Source of the DNA: Reyranella sp.
GTDB lineage: Bacteria; Pseudomonadota; Alphaproteobacteria; Reyranellales; Reyranellaceae
Assembly (NCBI RefSeq): GCF_030651995.1
Contig: NZ_JAUSBN010000040.1
Location: forward strand, 1 to 64,000
Reading direction: 5' to 3'
Length of the DNA stretch: 64,000 nt
Shown here: piece after piece, positions 7,853-17,024 of the stretch
Layout: each line of letters starts with the position of its first letter
Numbering within the stretch: position 1 is the stretch's first letter
Position numbers and translations under genes: made by a program
The notes under the pieces: model-generated
Told to the model about the DNA's origin: nothing
Databases searched by the model: none
What the model saw: the letters and a program-made list of their open reading frames with translations, nothing else

Positions 7853-8740
7853 ATGACACTCAGCCTGATCCTTCAGGCGCTCTTCGCGGGCGTGACGAAC
7901 GGTATCGTCTACGCGCTCGTCGGCATGGGCCTGTCCGCCATCTTCAAGGGCAGCCGCGTGATCAACGCCATGCAGGGCGAGTTTGCCGTCATCGGCGCCA
8001 TGACCACCGTGCTGCTGCTGACCAGGACGGGCTGGCCCTATGCCGCCGCCATCGCCGGCGGAGCCGTTGCGGGCGCCCTGGTCGGCGCCTTCATCGAGGT
8101 GGCCTTCGTGCGCTACATGGCCAAGAAGAATGCGAGCGAGGACAGCTTCCTGCTGCTCACCATCGGCCTCGCCCTCACCCTGTCGGCCAGCGTGCTGTTC
8201 TTCATCGGCCGCGACGGCCACCTGCTCCCGCCGCTCGGCGGCGCGGGCGTGCTGATCATCCTCGACGCCGTGATCCAATTCCACGCGCTGTGGCTGATCG
8301 CCATCGGCATTGGCGCCACCTTGGCGCTGCGCGCCTTCTATCACCGCACCACGATCGGCCTTTCCATGATGGCGGCCTCGATCGACGCCGACGGCGCGGC
8401 CACCACCGGCATCAATGTCTCGCGCATGCGCACCTATACCTTCGTCCTGGGCGGGCTGCTTGGCGCGCTGGGCGGCATCCTCGTGACGCCGCTGATCGGC
8501 GTCGACTACCAGCTCGGGCTCAACCTCACCCTCAAGGGCTTCGCCGCCGCCGTCCTGGGCGGGCTCACCAACCCGCTCGGCGCCGCCGTGGGCGGGCTCA
8601 CGCTGGGCCTGGTCGAGTCACTCGCCATCATCGGGATCTCGTCGAGCTACAAGGACGTCGTCGCCTTCTCCGTGCTGATCGTCATCATGATCCTGATGCC
8701 GCAAGGCATTCTCGGCCGCGCCGGCCGGCGGGGAGGCTGA
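7853..8740 (+). CDS. livH: Branched-chain-type ABC transporter permease LivH
   Basis: A 295-residue inner-membrane permease of the LivH type with about eight hydrophobic segments. Family marks are GVTNGIVYALVGMGLSAIFKG near the N-terminus, the AxxGE-like INAMQGEFAVIGA, and the EAA-like loop around GFAAAVLGGLTNPLGAAVGG that contacts the ATPase. It pairs with LivM to form the channel. Only four bases separate its stop from livM, which has GGGAGG just before its ATG. Confidence 0.9.
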   Translation: MTLSLILQALFAGVTNGIVYALVGMGLSAIFKGSRVINAMQGEFAVIGAMTTVLLLTRTGWPYAAAIAGGAVAGALVGAFIEVAFVRYMAKKNASEDSFLLLTIGLALTLSASVLFFIGRDGHLLPPLGGAGVLIILDAVIQFHALWLIAIGIGATLALRAFYHRTTIGLSMMAASIDADGAATTGINVSRMRTYTFVLGGLLGALGGILVTPLIGVDYQLGLNLTLKGFAAAVLGGLTNPLGAAVGGLTLGLVESLAIIGISSSYKDVVAFSVLIVIMILMPQGILGRAGRRGG

Positions 8741-8744
8741 GCGC

Positions 8745-9698
8745 ATGAACCCGCGCACCCTCCTCTGGCTCGCCATCGGCCTCGTGGTCTGGGCCGTGCT
8801 GCCCTTCGTTGTGCCGCGCTACATGGCCGATCTTCTCGTGTTTACCGGCATCTACACGGTGGCAGGCCTCGGCATCGGGCTGCTGCTCGGCCATTGCGGC
8901 ATCGTCAATCTGGCGCAGGCGACATTCTATGGCCTGGGCGCCTATGCCAGCGCCTACTGCACGGTGATGATGGGCCTGCCCAGCATCGTGGGCTTCCTCG
9001 TCGGCGCCGCCATCAGCATGGTGCTGGCCTATGTCATCGGCCGGCCGATCCTGCGCCTCACCGGCTACTTCCTGGCGCTCGGCACGCTTGCCCTCAGCGC
9101 CATCGCGAGTGCCCTGTTCTTCGAGTGGGACTGGCTGACCGGCGGCACCCTGGGCATCGGTGGCATTCCCAAGCTCGACCTGTTCGGCTTCCTGCTCGAC
9201 CGGCCCTCGCGCTACTACTTCTTCGTCTGGATCGTGGCCTTTGCCTGCATGGCCGTGGCGCGCAACCTGGTCGACAGCCGCACCGGCCTCATGCTGCGGG
9301 CCATGCGCGACTCCAGCACCGCCGCGGCGGCTCTCTCGATCGACCTGCAGGCGCTGCGCACCAAGGTCTTCGTGGTCTGCGCGCTGTTCGGCAGCCTGGC
9401 CGGCAGCCTGTTCGCCCACCACGCCTCGTTCGTCAGCACGCAGAGCTTCACCGTCGACCGCTCGATCAGCTTCCTGCTGATCCCGGTGATCGGCGGCGCG
9501 ACCTCGATCCCCGGCATCGTCGTCGGCGCACTGTTCGTCACCTTCCTGCCCGAGCTTCTGAGCAAGCTGGGCGACATCCACCAGATCCTGTTCGGCCTGG
9601 CCCTCGTCGCCGTCGTCGTCCTGATGCCGGAAGGGCTGGTGGGCGCGTTCGGCAAGCTGCGGGCGCGGCTCGCCAAACGGGGCAGCGGCCATGGTTGA
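8745..9698 (+). CDS. livM: Branched-chain-type ABC transporter permease LivM
   Basis: A 317-residue inner-membrane permease of the LivM type. Features are GIYTVAGLGIGLLLGHCGIV, the LAQATFYGLGAYASAY segment, the cytoplasmic stretch RTGLMLRAMRDSSTAAAALS and the C-terminal GGATSIPGIVVGA loop. It forms the heterodimeric pore with LivH. The livG start codon lies inside its last codons (overlap of eight bases), which points to translational coupling. Confidence 0.9.
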   Translation: MNPRTLLWLAIGLVVWAVLPFVVPRYMADLLVFTGIYTVAGLGIGLLLGHCGIVNLAQATFYGLGAYASAYCTVMMGLPSIVGFLVGAAISMVLAYVIGRPILRLTGYFLALGTLALSAIASALFFEWDWLTGGTLGIGGIPKLDLFGFLLDRPSRYYFFVWIVAFACMAVARNLVDSRTGLMLRAMRDSSTAAAALSIDLQALRTKVFVVCALFGSLAGSLFAHHASFVSTQSFTVDRSISFLLIPVIGGATSIPGIVVGALFVTFLPELLSKLGDIHQILFGLALVAVVVLMPEGLVGAFGKLRARLAKRGSGHG

Positions 9699-10449
9699 GC
9701 CCCTCCTCGCCCTCCGGGAAGTCGGCCACTCGTTCGGCGGACTTTCGGTCCTGCGTTCCGTCACCTTCGACGTGCCCGAGGGCGGCATCATCGGTCTCAT
9801 CGGGCCAAACGGTTCGGGCAAGACCACCCTGTTCAACATCGTGACCGGCTATATCCGCCCGCTCGCCGGCACCGTCACCTATCGCGGCGCCGCGCTGGAG
9901 CGCGACACGATCCAGCAGCGCGGCCTGCAGGGGCTCGTGCGCACCTTCCAGACTCCGCAGGTCTTCGAACAGATGACCGTGCTGGAGAACGTCATGGTCG
10001 GCTGCACCAAGCTCACGCGCACCACCATGTTGCAGGACCTGCTGCGCACCCCGGCCGCACGCGGCCAGATGCGCGAGATCCGCGAGCGTGCCGAGGCCGC
10101 CTGCGAGCGTTTCCGGCTGGGCGCGTTGCGCGACCTGCCGGCCGCCAGCCTGACCGCCGGCCAGCGCCGCCTCCTCGAGATCGCCCGCGCCGTGGTCGGC
10201 GAGCCGCGCCTGCTGCTGCTCGACGAGCCCTCGTCCGGCCTCAACGTCCAGGAGATCGACGATCTGCGCGACTGGATCGTGCGGCTGAACGAGGAAGGCA
10301 TCACCATCCTGCTGGTCTCGCACGACATGGGCCTGATGACCGTCGCCCGCACCGTGCACACGCTCTATTTCGGCGAGATCATCGCCAGCGGCGACATGGC
10401 CGCCATCCAGCGCGACCCGCGGGTCCGCGAAGTCTACCTCGGGGTCTGA
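9691..10449 (+). CDS. livG: Branched-chain-type ABC transporter ATP-binding protein LivG
   Basis: A 252-residue ABC ATPase. Walker A is GPNGSGKTT, the Q-loop region has RTFQTPQVF, the signature reads LTAGQRRLLEIARA (the LivG group often departs from LSGGQ), Walker B is LLLLDEPSSGLN, and the switch His is in LLVSHDMG. It energises the LivHM pore with LivF. It overlaps livM and is followed after three bases by livF. Confidence 0.9.
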   Translation: MVEPLLALREVGHSFGGLSVLRSVTFDVPEGGIIGLIGPNGSGKTTLFNIVTGYIRPLAGTVTYRGAALERDTIQQRGLQGLVRTFQTPQVFEQMTVLENVMVGCTKLTRTTMLQDLLRTPAARGQMREIRERAEAACERFRLGALRDLPAASLTAGQRRLLEIARAVVGEPRLLLLDEPSSGLNVQEIDDLRDWIVRLNEEGITILLVSHDMGLMTVARTVHTLYFGEIIASGDMAAIQRDPRVREVYLGV

Positions 10450-10452
10450 GCC

Positions 10453-11169
10453 GTGCTGGAAGTGACCTCCCTCTCCGCCGGCTACGGCGCCCTCTCCGTC
10501 CTGCGCGACGTCTCGCTCAAGGTCGGCGACGGCGAGGCCGTGGCGCTGGTCGGCGCCAATGGCGCCGGCAAGACCACCCTCGTCCGCACGGTCTGCGGCC
10601 TGCTGCGGTCCCGAAGCGGCCGGATCGTCAAGAACGGCACCGACATCACCGCCACGCCGGCGCATGACCTGGCCAGGCACGGGCTGGCCGTGGTGCTCGA
10701 GAACCGCCGCCTGTTCGGCGAACTGTCGGTGCGCGAGAACCTGATCCTGGCCGAGACGGTCGGCCGAAAGGTGCGCGGCGCCGACCTGCGTTTCTCGTGG
10801 GACGAGGTGACGGCGCTCTTCCCGGTGGTGAAGGAGCGCATGGCCTCGCCGGTCGAACTGCTGAGCGGTGGCCAGCAGCAGATGGTGGCGATCGCCCGCG
10901 CGCTGCTGCTGCAGCCCGACCTGCTGATCATGGACGAGCCTTCGACCGGTCTCGCCCCCAAGGTGGTGAAGGACATCCTGCTGGTCATCAAGGCGCTGCG
11001 CGAGCGCGGCATGGGGTTGCTCCTGATCGAGCAGAATGTCGGCATCGCCTCGGAGATCACCGACCGCGCCTACGTCATGTCGGTCGGCAGCATCGTCCAC
11101 GAGATCGGCCCCGGTGAGTGGCAGTCCTTCCTCACCGACGAGCGGCTTGTGAAGGCCTATCTCGGCTGA
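10453..11169 (+). CDS. livF: Branched-chain-type ABC transporter ATP-binding protein LivF
   Basis: A 238-residue ABC ATPase of the LivF type. Walker A is GANGAGKTT, signature LLSGGQQQMVAIARAL, Walker B LLIMDEPSTGLAP, and the switch residue region LLIEQNVG carries Gln in place of His as usual for LivF. The start is GTG at 10453. It is the last gene of the transporter operon; a GMC oxidoreductase follows 42 bases later on the same strand and may be co-transcribed. Confidence 0.9.
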   Translation: MLEVTSLSAGYGALSVLRDVSLKVGDGEAVALVGANGAGKTTLVRTVCGLLRSRSGRIVKNGTDITATPAHDLARHGLAVVLENRRLFGELSVRENLILAETVGRKVRGADLRFSWDEVTALFPVVKERMASPVELLSGGQQQMVAIARALLLQPDLLIMDEPSTGLAPKVVKDILLVIKALRERGMGLLLIEQNVGIASEITDRAYVMSVGSIVHEIGPGEWQSFLTDERLVKAYLG

Positions 11170-11211
11170 CAGGGCCGCGCTACGCTCCCGAAAACGAACG
11201 GGGGAAACAGC

Positions 11212-12828
11212 GTGCAAGGCGAAGCTTCCTACGATTTCATCGTGACCGGCGCGGGTTCGGCCGGCTGCGCCGTCGCCAGCCGTCTCAGCGAGGACGGGCG
11301 CTTCTCCGTGCTGCTGCTCGAGGCCGGCCCCCGTGACACCTATCCGTGGATCCACGTGCCGCTCGGCTACCACAAGACCTTCAACAATCCGAAGGTCAAC
11401 TGGATGTTCGACAGCGAGCCCGAGGCCGAGCTCAACGGCCGCATCATGTACCAGCCGCGCGGCAAGGTGCTGGGCGGCACCAGCTCGATCAACGGCATGG
11501 TCTATATGCGCGGCAATGCCGCCGACTATGACGAATGGCGCCAGCGCGGCTGCGAAGGTTGGGACTATGCGTCCGTCCTGCCCTATTTCAAGCGCGCCGA
11601 GGACCAGGAGCGCGGCGCCGACGAATTCCACGGCATAGGCGGGCCGCTGAAGGTGCAGGACCATCGCTGGAAGCCCACGCTCGCGCGCGCGATGCACGAT
11701 GCGGCCGTGCAGGCCGGCATACCCGCCAATCCCGATTTCAATGGCGCCACGCAGGACGGCGTCGGCTTCTACCAGACCACCATCAACCGGGCGCGCCGTT
11801 GGTCTTCCGCCCGCGCCTATCTCGGCGCCGCCAAGGGCCGACGCAACCTCACGGTCGCCACGTCGGCACATGCGACCAGAGTGCTGATCGAACGCGGCCG
11901 CGCCATCGGAGTCGAGTATCGCACGCCCGGGGGCCTCGTCCATGCCCGCGCCAACCGCGAGGTGATCGTCTCGGGCGGCGTCTACGGCTCGCCGCAGCTC
12001 CTGATGCTGTCGGGCCTCGGCCCGGCCGAGCACCTGATGCAGCATGGCATCGGGGTCGTGCGCGACATGCCGGGCGTCGGCAGCCACCTGCACGACCATT
12101 TCAATACCTACATCGCCTATCGCTGCAGCCAGCCCGTCACCATGAACGACCTGACTCTCAGCCTGCCACGTCGCCTGATGGCCGCGGCGCAGTATGCGTT
12201 CGGCCGCACGGGGCCGCTGGCCAGCATGGGCCTGTTTGTCGGCGCGCTGGTGCGCAGCGACAAGCGGCTGGAGCGGCCCGACCTGCAGATCAACATGTTC
12301 GCCTGGGCGATCAAGGACCGGAACAAGTCCGGCATCGTCCCGCAGCCCTTCTCGGCGTTCGGTCTCAGCCCCGTCCATCTCACGCCGTCTGGCCGCGGCA
12401 CAGTCCGGCTGAAGTCCGCCGATCCATTCGCGGCGCCCGAGATCAAATTCAATTTCCTGAAGAACGCCTCCGATTTCGACGCGCTGCTGCACGGCATGCG
12501 GATCTGCCGCGAGATCGCCAGCCAGCCGGCGCTGAAGCCCTTCATCGTCGAGGAGATCCTGCCCGGCGCCGGTGTGACCAGCGATGCCGACCTCAAGGCC
12601 GACATCCGCGCCCGCGGCGTCTCGAACCTGCATCCGGTCGGCACCTGTCGCATGGGCCGCGAGATCGATGCCGTGGTCGATCCGCAATTGCGCGTCCATG
12701 GCATCGCGGGGCTGCGCGTCGCCGACGCCTCGATCATGCCATCCATTGTCGCGGGCAACACCAACGCGCCTGCCATCATGATCGGCGAGAAGTGCGCAGA
12801 CATGGTGCGCGCCGGCGCAACGGCCTGA
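11212..12828 (+). CDS. GMC-family FAD-dependent oxidoreductase (choline/alcohol dehydrogenase-like)
   Basis: A 538-residue glucose-methanol-choline oxidoreductase. The FAD-binding motif [20 protein letters not shown] is at about residues 9-28, the GMC signature segment [19 protein letters not shown] near residue 84, and the catalytic His in [11 protein letters not shown] (about residue 480), followed by [16 protein letters not shown]. These enzymes oxidise alcohols to aldehydes. The start is GTG at 11212 after GGGGGAAA. It follows the liv operon closely, so its substrate may be that transported compound (inference). Confidence 0.9.
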   Translation: MQGEASYDFIVTGAGSAGCAVASRLSEDGRFSVLLLEAGPRDTYPWIHVPLGYHKTFNNPKVNWMFDSEPEAELNGRIMYQPRGKVLGGTSSINGMVYMRGNAADYDEWRQRGCEGWDYASVLPYFKRAEDQERGADEFHGIGGPLKVQDHRWKPTLARAMHDAAVQAGIPANPDFNGATQDGVGFYQTTINRARRWSSARAYLGAAKGRRNLTVATSAHATRVLIERGRAIGVEYRTPGGLVHARANREVIVSGGVYGSPQLLMLSGLGPAEHLMQHGIGVVRDMPGVGSHLHDHFNTYIAYRCSQPVTMNDLTLSLPRRLMAAAQYAFGRTGPLASMGLFVGALVRSDKRLERPDLQINMFAWAIKDRNKSGIVPQPFSAFGLSPVHLTPSGRGTVRLKSADPFAAPEIKFNFLKNASDFDALLHGMRICREIASQPALKPFIVEEILPGAGVTSDADLKADIRARGVSNLHPVGTCRMGREIDAVVDPQLRVHGIAGLRVADASIMPSIVAGNTNAPAIMIGEKCADMVRAGATA

Positions 12829-12830
12829 TG

Positions 12831-13547
12831 CTACTTGTTGCGAAGGCCGGGATTGAGGGCGACCGACTCGCCCGCCGCGCCGCCGGCATCGAAGGCCGTC
12901 GGTGAGATCAAACGCCCCGGCCCGGCCTCGACGGTGCGCAGTTTAAGGCCGAGCCGCTCCAGTTCGCTATCGACCACGGCAGCCTTCAGCACGACCAGCC
13001 CGCGGCCGCTGCTCCGGATCACACCGTCGCGCTCTTCCTTCATCGCGACCAGCCGGTCGGCGACGGACGCGCACATGCCCAAGGTGAAGGACGCGTTCGC
13101 GAGATGCCGCTCCTGGTGCCGGAAGCGCCTGTAGTCGGCCGAGACCTTGTAGCGACCCAGTTCGGCCCGGACCGCGCCGTCGATCAACTCGGTCAGGTAA
13201 TGCGCCACCTCGACGTCGGCCGGCAGGCCGAAGAAGACGTAGCGCGCCTCGCCGGCTGCGTTCTTCTCGCGCCAGACGCGGCAGTCGCAGAACGAAGCGA
13301 TGGCGCCGATGCATTCGTCGATCGGGATGCGCTTCTTCAGGTGAGTCTCAAAGACCCGCTCCTCGCACGGCGTCTCCCGGATCTCGACATCGCTCAGGGA
13401 CAGTTCGTAGCGGTCGAGCAGCTCGGCCACCTTGGCCGCCGCCGCCAGCGCCTCGCCCTCGGTGCAGCCATTGTCGATGGTCTTCGCGCGCAACGCCTGA
13501 ATGCGGCCTCGGAGCTTCTCGAAGGCCGAAGCGTCCGCCGCCCTCAC
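12831..13547 (-). CDS. DUF2786-domain protein
   Basis: A 238-residue protein with an N-terminal DUF2786 helical domain (LRAKTIDNGCTEGEALAAAAKVAELLDRYELS, about residues 15-46) and a longer mixed C-terminal region as in phage-derived and bacterial DUF2786/DUF7168 proteins. No function is established for the family. The start is GTG at 13547, overlapping the stop of the preceding 90-residue protein (GTGA), so the two are coupled. It ends two bases from the opposing GMC gene. Confidence 0.8.
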   Translation of the reverse strand: MRAADASAFEKLRGRIQALRAKTIDNGCTEGEALAAAAKVAELLDRYELSLSDVEIRETPCEERVFETHLKKRIPIDECIGAIASFCDCRVWREKNAAGEARYVFFGLPADVEVAHYLTELIDGAVRAELGRYKVSADYRRFRHQERHLANASFTLGMCASVADRLVAMKEERDGVIRSSGRGLVVLKAAVVDSELERLGLKLRTVEAGPGRLISPTAFDAGGAAGESVALNPGLRNK

Positions 13548-13816
13548 GGCCGCACGACAGGCGGCGAGGGCGGCGTCGCGCGCTTCCGACGGAAATGCCG
13601 GTACAGCGCGAAGGCGACACCGATCGCCAGGCCGGGCAGCGCCGAGAAAATGCCGATCGACGCCGCCCCCATTTCACATCCGCCCGAATCCCCCGGCGTC
13701 CCGCAGCGCGGATCGAACAGGTGCGCGAGGGTCAGCACAGTGATCGTCACAACGATCGGCGTCGCCACCAGACCGAGCAGGCCGAAGCCCACGATCCGTC
13801 CCACAAGGCCAAGCAT
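13544..13816 (-). CDS. Small inner-membrane protein, function unknown
   Basis: A 90-residue protein with two predicted membrane segments: VGFGLLGLVATPIVVTITVL near the N-terminus and IGIFSALPGLAIGVAFALY toward the C-terminus, joined by a loop with two cysteines (RCGTPGDSGGC). The C-terminal tail is basic and proline-rich. It is bounded by overlaps on both sides: its ATG shares one base with the stop of the VOC gene upstream, and its TGA overlaps the GTG of the DUF2786 gene. I recognise no family. Confidence 0.7.
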   Translation of the reverse strand: MLGLVGRIVGFGLLGLVATPIVVTITVLTLAHLFDPRCGTPGDSGGCEMGAASIGIFSALPGLAIGVAFALYRHFRRKRATPPSPPVVRP

Positions 13817-14763
13817 CAGCTCATCACCCGCCGGCTCGCCGCTTCGAAGCGCTTGCGGCGCATCTCGACTCGCGGATCATCCATCTCGGCTCCCCTCGGC
13901 TCGGGCACCCAGCCGTCGCGTCCCGGGATATAGCAGCGATTGGTCTGCAGGGGATTGCGGTTCACCAGGGGCCTCGCATGGAGCGGGTGGCGCAGGCTGC
14001 GCACCTCGTGCTCGATCTCGAACAGCGCCCGGCCTGTGGCCGGGTCCGCGATGTGCTGGAAGCGGTACTGATGCTGGTTGCTCTCCTCGGTCAGCAGGCC
14101 GCGCTCTACCAGCCCCCGATAGGGTCCGGAGAAATTCGCGACATAGACCTGGATGTGGTGGCCATCATAGGCCTCGGCGGCGGCGTCGCTTTCGCGGAAG
14201 ATCAGCTCCTGGCCGATCCCGACCGAAACATGCGCCGCCGTCCCCTCGACGCGCGCGCCGGTCGCGAAGACCTCGCGATAGAAGCCGGCAATACCGCCGG
14301 CCGTGCCGCGCGGCACGTCGAACTCGACATAGGCCATGCCCAGCGTCATGCCCTCGAACCGCGAGGACGGATCGTGACAGAGGATTCGGTTGCCCCACGG
14401 ACAGGTCGTCTCGACATGGTCGTCGCGCTCCACGAAGGCGAAGCACGTGTCGCCGAGCAGCGTCTTCACCCGGTCGAGCCGTTGCAGCAGGGCCTCGCGA
14501 TCGGGAACCACCAGCCCGACACGCCCGCGCAGACGCTGCGCCCCGGCCATCGTCGGCAGGTGGAACTGGCTCTCCCCGGCATTGACCCACATATTGTCGA
14601 TGCCGGTCATCATGTAGGGATCCCGCGTGAGGCCGAGGCCGCTCATGTAGAAGACGGTCGCCACCCCCTGGTCCGCGACCCCGAGATTGACATGCTCGAG
14701 TGCCACGATGTTGCCGACGTCCTCGGCGGCGCGGTCGTACTGTCTCACACCTGGATCGTGCAT
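13816..14763 (-). CDS. Two-domain VOC family protein
   Basis: A 315-residue protein with two glyoxalase-like modules: LEHVNLGVADQGVATVFYMS (about residues 22-41) and a second around LGMAYVEFDVPRGTAGGIAG (about 140-160). This double arrangement resembles extradiol-type dioxygenases and related VOC enzymes. Candidate metal ligands are the His of LEHVNL and the Glu of LFEIEHEV. The ATG at 14763 follows GAGGAGGACGGG. It is the first gene of a three-gene overlapping set with the small membrane protein and DUF2786 gene. Substrate unknown. Confidence 0.8.
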   Translation of the reverse strand: MHDPGVRQYDRAAEDVGNIVALEHVNLGVADQGVATVFYMSGLGLTRDPYMMTGIDNMWVNAGESQFHLPTMAGAQRLRGRVGLVVPDREALLQRLDRVKTLLGDTCFAFVERDDHVETTCPWGNRILCHDPSSRFEGMTLGMAYVEFDVPRGTAGGIAGFYREVFATGARVEGTAAHVSVGIGQELIFRESDAAAEAYDGHHIQVYVANFSGPYRGLVERGLLTEESNQHQYRFQHIADPATGRALFEIEHEVRSLRHPLHARPLVNRNPLQTNRCYIPGRDGWVPEPRGAEMDDPRVEMRRKRFEAASRRVMS

Positions 14764-14834
14764 GCCCCGTCCTCCTCAACCCTGCCCAGTATAGGGGTGC
14801 GAGAGCATCCCTGACAGAAGTCGATCCGGGTCCG

Positions 14835-15077
14835 TCAAACCTCGATCTCGACCCCTGGGGAGCGGCCGGGCGGAGGCTCTTCGCCGTTGCGCTCGAAGGT
14901 GAAGTGATCGCGAATGTACCGGTTGAAGAGTTCGCCCTTGGAAAAGGCCGCCTTCATCGCGTCGAAGGTCTTTTCCGGGACGCCGAGATAGGTGTAGCGA
15001 CGTCGCGACTGGAACACGATGTCGAGCGCACGCCGACGGCGGTCGTAATGGTAGGAGCGAATGACGGTCGAGGGCAT
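14835..15077 (-). CDS. KTSC-domain protein
   Basis: An 80-residue protein carrying a KTSC domain, named after the conserved Lys-Thr-Ser-Cys region of lysyl-tRNA synthetase-associated proteins. Visible parts are VIRSYHYDRRRRALDIVFQS, RYTYLGVPEKTFDAMKAA and FNRYIRDHF. Function is not established. It is divergent from the membrane protein gene at 15126, with 48 bases between the start codons. Confidence 0.8.
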   Translation of the reverse strand: MPSTVIRSYHYDRRRRALDIVFQSRRRYTYLGVPEKTFDAMKAAFSKGELFNRYIRDHFTFERNGEEPPPGRSPGVEIEV

Positions 15078-15125
15078 GATTGCACAACGCCCGGCGCCCT
15101 CCCGGGATACGCAAAGGAGAAAGCC

Positions 15126-15806
15126 ATGAATTCGGGGTCCGAAGTCAGCCTGGCCGGCGCCTTGGCGACGGGGCCGCTTCGCCCCTCCTTTCCCGTCTGG
15201 CGCCTGTTCGGCCGTTCTCTTCTATACCTCGTCGGCCAGATCCTGGTCGTCCCGGCGCCGTGGACGGCCACGGGCTATTACAGGTTCCTCTGCGAACAGG
15301 TCGCGCTGCCCGACGGTCGACGACTCCGCTTCTCGGGGCAGCCTGGCGACATCTGGTACGTCTTCATCGCGCTCGCCGTGCTGGGATGGCTTCACAATAC
15401 CCGCCATCCCGGCGTGACCGCCGCGGTGATCCTGGTGACCGCACTCCTCACGGTTCCCGTGATCCGATGGTTCTGTGCAAACATTCGCACCGAGGATGGG
15501 AAGCTCCAGACGTCGTTCAACGGCGAGACCCTGGCCTATCTCGGCTGGAGCATCCTGTTTGTCGTCTCCCTCGTCACGATCATCGGCTGGGCCTGGGTGA
15601 TCAAGGCGACGATGCACTGGCTCTGCCGCAGCATCGACGGCACCATCGGCTTCACCTTCACCGCCAGCGGGTCGGCGATCCTCGGCCGCACGGTGCTGCT
15701 GATCCTGCTGTGCGCCCTGATCCTCCCGATCCCTTGGGCGTTGCGCTGGTACGCCAACTGGTTTGCCAGCCAGGTCTCCGTGGTCGCGCCTAGCGCTGGC
15801 GGCTGA
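15126..15806 (+). CDS. Polytopic membrane protein, function unknown
   Basis: A 226-residue protein with about five hydrophobic segments (around LFGRSLLYLVGQILVV, DIWYVFIALAVLGWL, AVILVTALLTVPVI, WSILFVVSLVTIIGWAW and TVLLILLCALILPIPWAL). Two glycine-containing phrases before membrane segments (FSGQPGDIW and FTASGSAILG) resemble the repeat of DUF898/YjgN-like proteins, but that is only a suggestion. CAAAGGAGAAAG precedes the ATG. The 3' end overlaps the opposing MFS gene by 17 bases. Confidence 0.7.
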   Translation: MNSGSEVSLAGALATGPLRPSFPVWRLFGRSLLYLVGQILVVPAPWTATGYYRFLCEQVALPDGRRLRFSGQPGDIWYVFIALAVLGWLHNTRHPGVTAAVILVTALLTVPVIRWFCANIRTEDGKLQTSFNGETLAYLGWSILFVVSLVTIIGWAWVIKATMHWLCRSIDGTIGFTFTASGSAILGRTVLLILLCALILPIPWALRWYANWFASQVSVVAPSAGG

Positions 15807-16947
15807 CCCGTCGCCACAGGCCGTACAGTCCGACCCCGAATGCGAGCGTTGCGCCAATGAGGAAGCCGGTGGCGTACCCTCCGGTCAGCGAAAGCGCCGC
15901 GCTGAACAGCAGAGGCAGCACCAGCGCGCCGGCATCGCCAAAGGCCAGGACGGCGCCGGTTGTGGCGCCGATCCGGCCGACCGGCGACAGCCGCGCCACC
16001 TCCGCCAGCAGCACGCCATGCCAGCTCACGCCGGTAATGCTCAAGGCGGTGGCGATCACGGCCGCGGCCCAGGTGGGCCAGTCGGGATCGATCGACGCCG
16101 TGAGCACGGCCGCGGCGGCCATGCCAATGCCGAGGAAGGCGAGCAGGGTCGCGGGCGGCACGAAGCGTGAGGCGAGCCAGCCCCAGCCGATGCGCGCCGG
16201 GACCGCCATGACGATGGCGATGGCGAAGACCTGTCCTGCGCGCTCGAGGTCGTAGCCCAGTCCACGCACCAGATAGAGCACGAAGAAGCCGGTGAAGAGC
16301 GACTGCAGGCCGACGAAGCTGAACATCGCAACGCACAGGATGCGCAGCGCGGGGTCACGCAGGACTCCGAGCACATTGGCCCGGATGTCGGCGGGTGAAA
16401 GCGGTTGGGCGGGATTGCGATCGACGTCGAAGCCCGCCCGCAGCGGCTGCAATGCCAGCACGATCAGGAAGGAGGCCTGGGCGATGACCAGCAGCGCCAC
16501 TCGCCAGCCGGCTTCGACGACCAGCGCCGGCGCCACGACGCCCGCCAGCATGAGTCCCACCGGCACGCCGCACTGCTTGATCGAAAAGACCAGCGGCGCC
16601 AGGTGCCGGGGGGCCAGCCGGCCGAGGAGGTGCGAACTGGAAGGTGTCGAAACTGCCTGCCCCAACCCGCCGATGAAGGCGCCGGCCGCAAAGAGCGGCA
16701 GCCAGCCAGCCGTCGTGATGGCGAGGCCGATGCCCAGCGCCGCCATGCCGACCTGGGTCATGCGGACCGCGCCGTAGCGCAGGATGAAGCCGCCGCAGCC
16801 CAGGGTCGTGAGGAAGGCAGCGACCGAACCGATCGCGAGATAGACACCGACCAGGGCCGCTTCGATTCCGAGATCGACCACGATGGCGGCGGCGATCAGC
16901 GGCACCGTCGACCGGCCCAGCGTTGCGAAGGTCTGCTGGATCGTCAT
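15790..16947 (-). CDS. MFS transporter
   Basis: A major facilitator permease of about 385 residues with repeated hydrophobic helices. Characteristic parts are GGFILRYGAVRMTQVGMAALG (loop 2-3 region), GGLGQAVSTPSSSHLLGRLAPRH, FSIKQCGVPVGLMLAG and ATTGAVLAFGDAGALVLP. The start is uncertain: ATG 16947 is the first standard start, but first-helix sequence (NPLYVALGAM) is open further upstream without an ATG, GTG or TTG, so a rare start or slightly short TM1 is possible. The FMN monooxygenase gene upstream ends 77 bases away. Confidence 0.8.
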   Translation of the reverse strand: MTIQQTFATLGRSTVPLIAAAIVVDLGIEAALVGVYLAIGSVAAFLTTLGCGGFILRYGAVRMTQVGMAALGIGLAITTAGWLPLFAAGAFIGGLGQAVSTPSSSHLLGRLAPRHLAPLVFSIKQCGVPVGLMLAGVVAPALVVEAGWRVALLVIAQASFLIVLALQPLRAGFDVDRNPAQPLSPADIRANVLGVLRDPALRILCVAMFSFVGLQSLFTGFFVLYLVRGLGYDLERAGQVFAIAIVMAVPARIGWGWLASRFVPPATLLAFLGIGMAAAAVLTASIDPDWPTWAAAVIATALSITGVSWHGVLLAEVARLSPVGRIGATTGAVLAFGDAGALVLPLLFSAALSLTGGYATGFLIGATLAFGVGLYGLWRRVSRQR

Positions 16948-17024
16948 GGCGCCGAGCGCGACGTAGAGAGGATTGGCGATGAGGCGGCTCCGGCGATGCT
17001 TCGATCGAGAGTGCCGCCCGCCGC

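Noticed and set aside
9538..12699. 1053-codon open frame on the minus strand across livM-GMC genes
   Set aside because: It is antisense to genes with clear family motifs and shows the Arg/Asp/Gly-rich composition of a high-GC shadow frame; no domain is recognisable.
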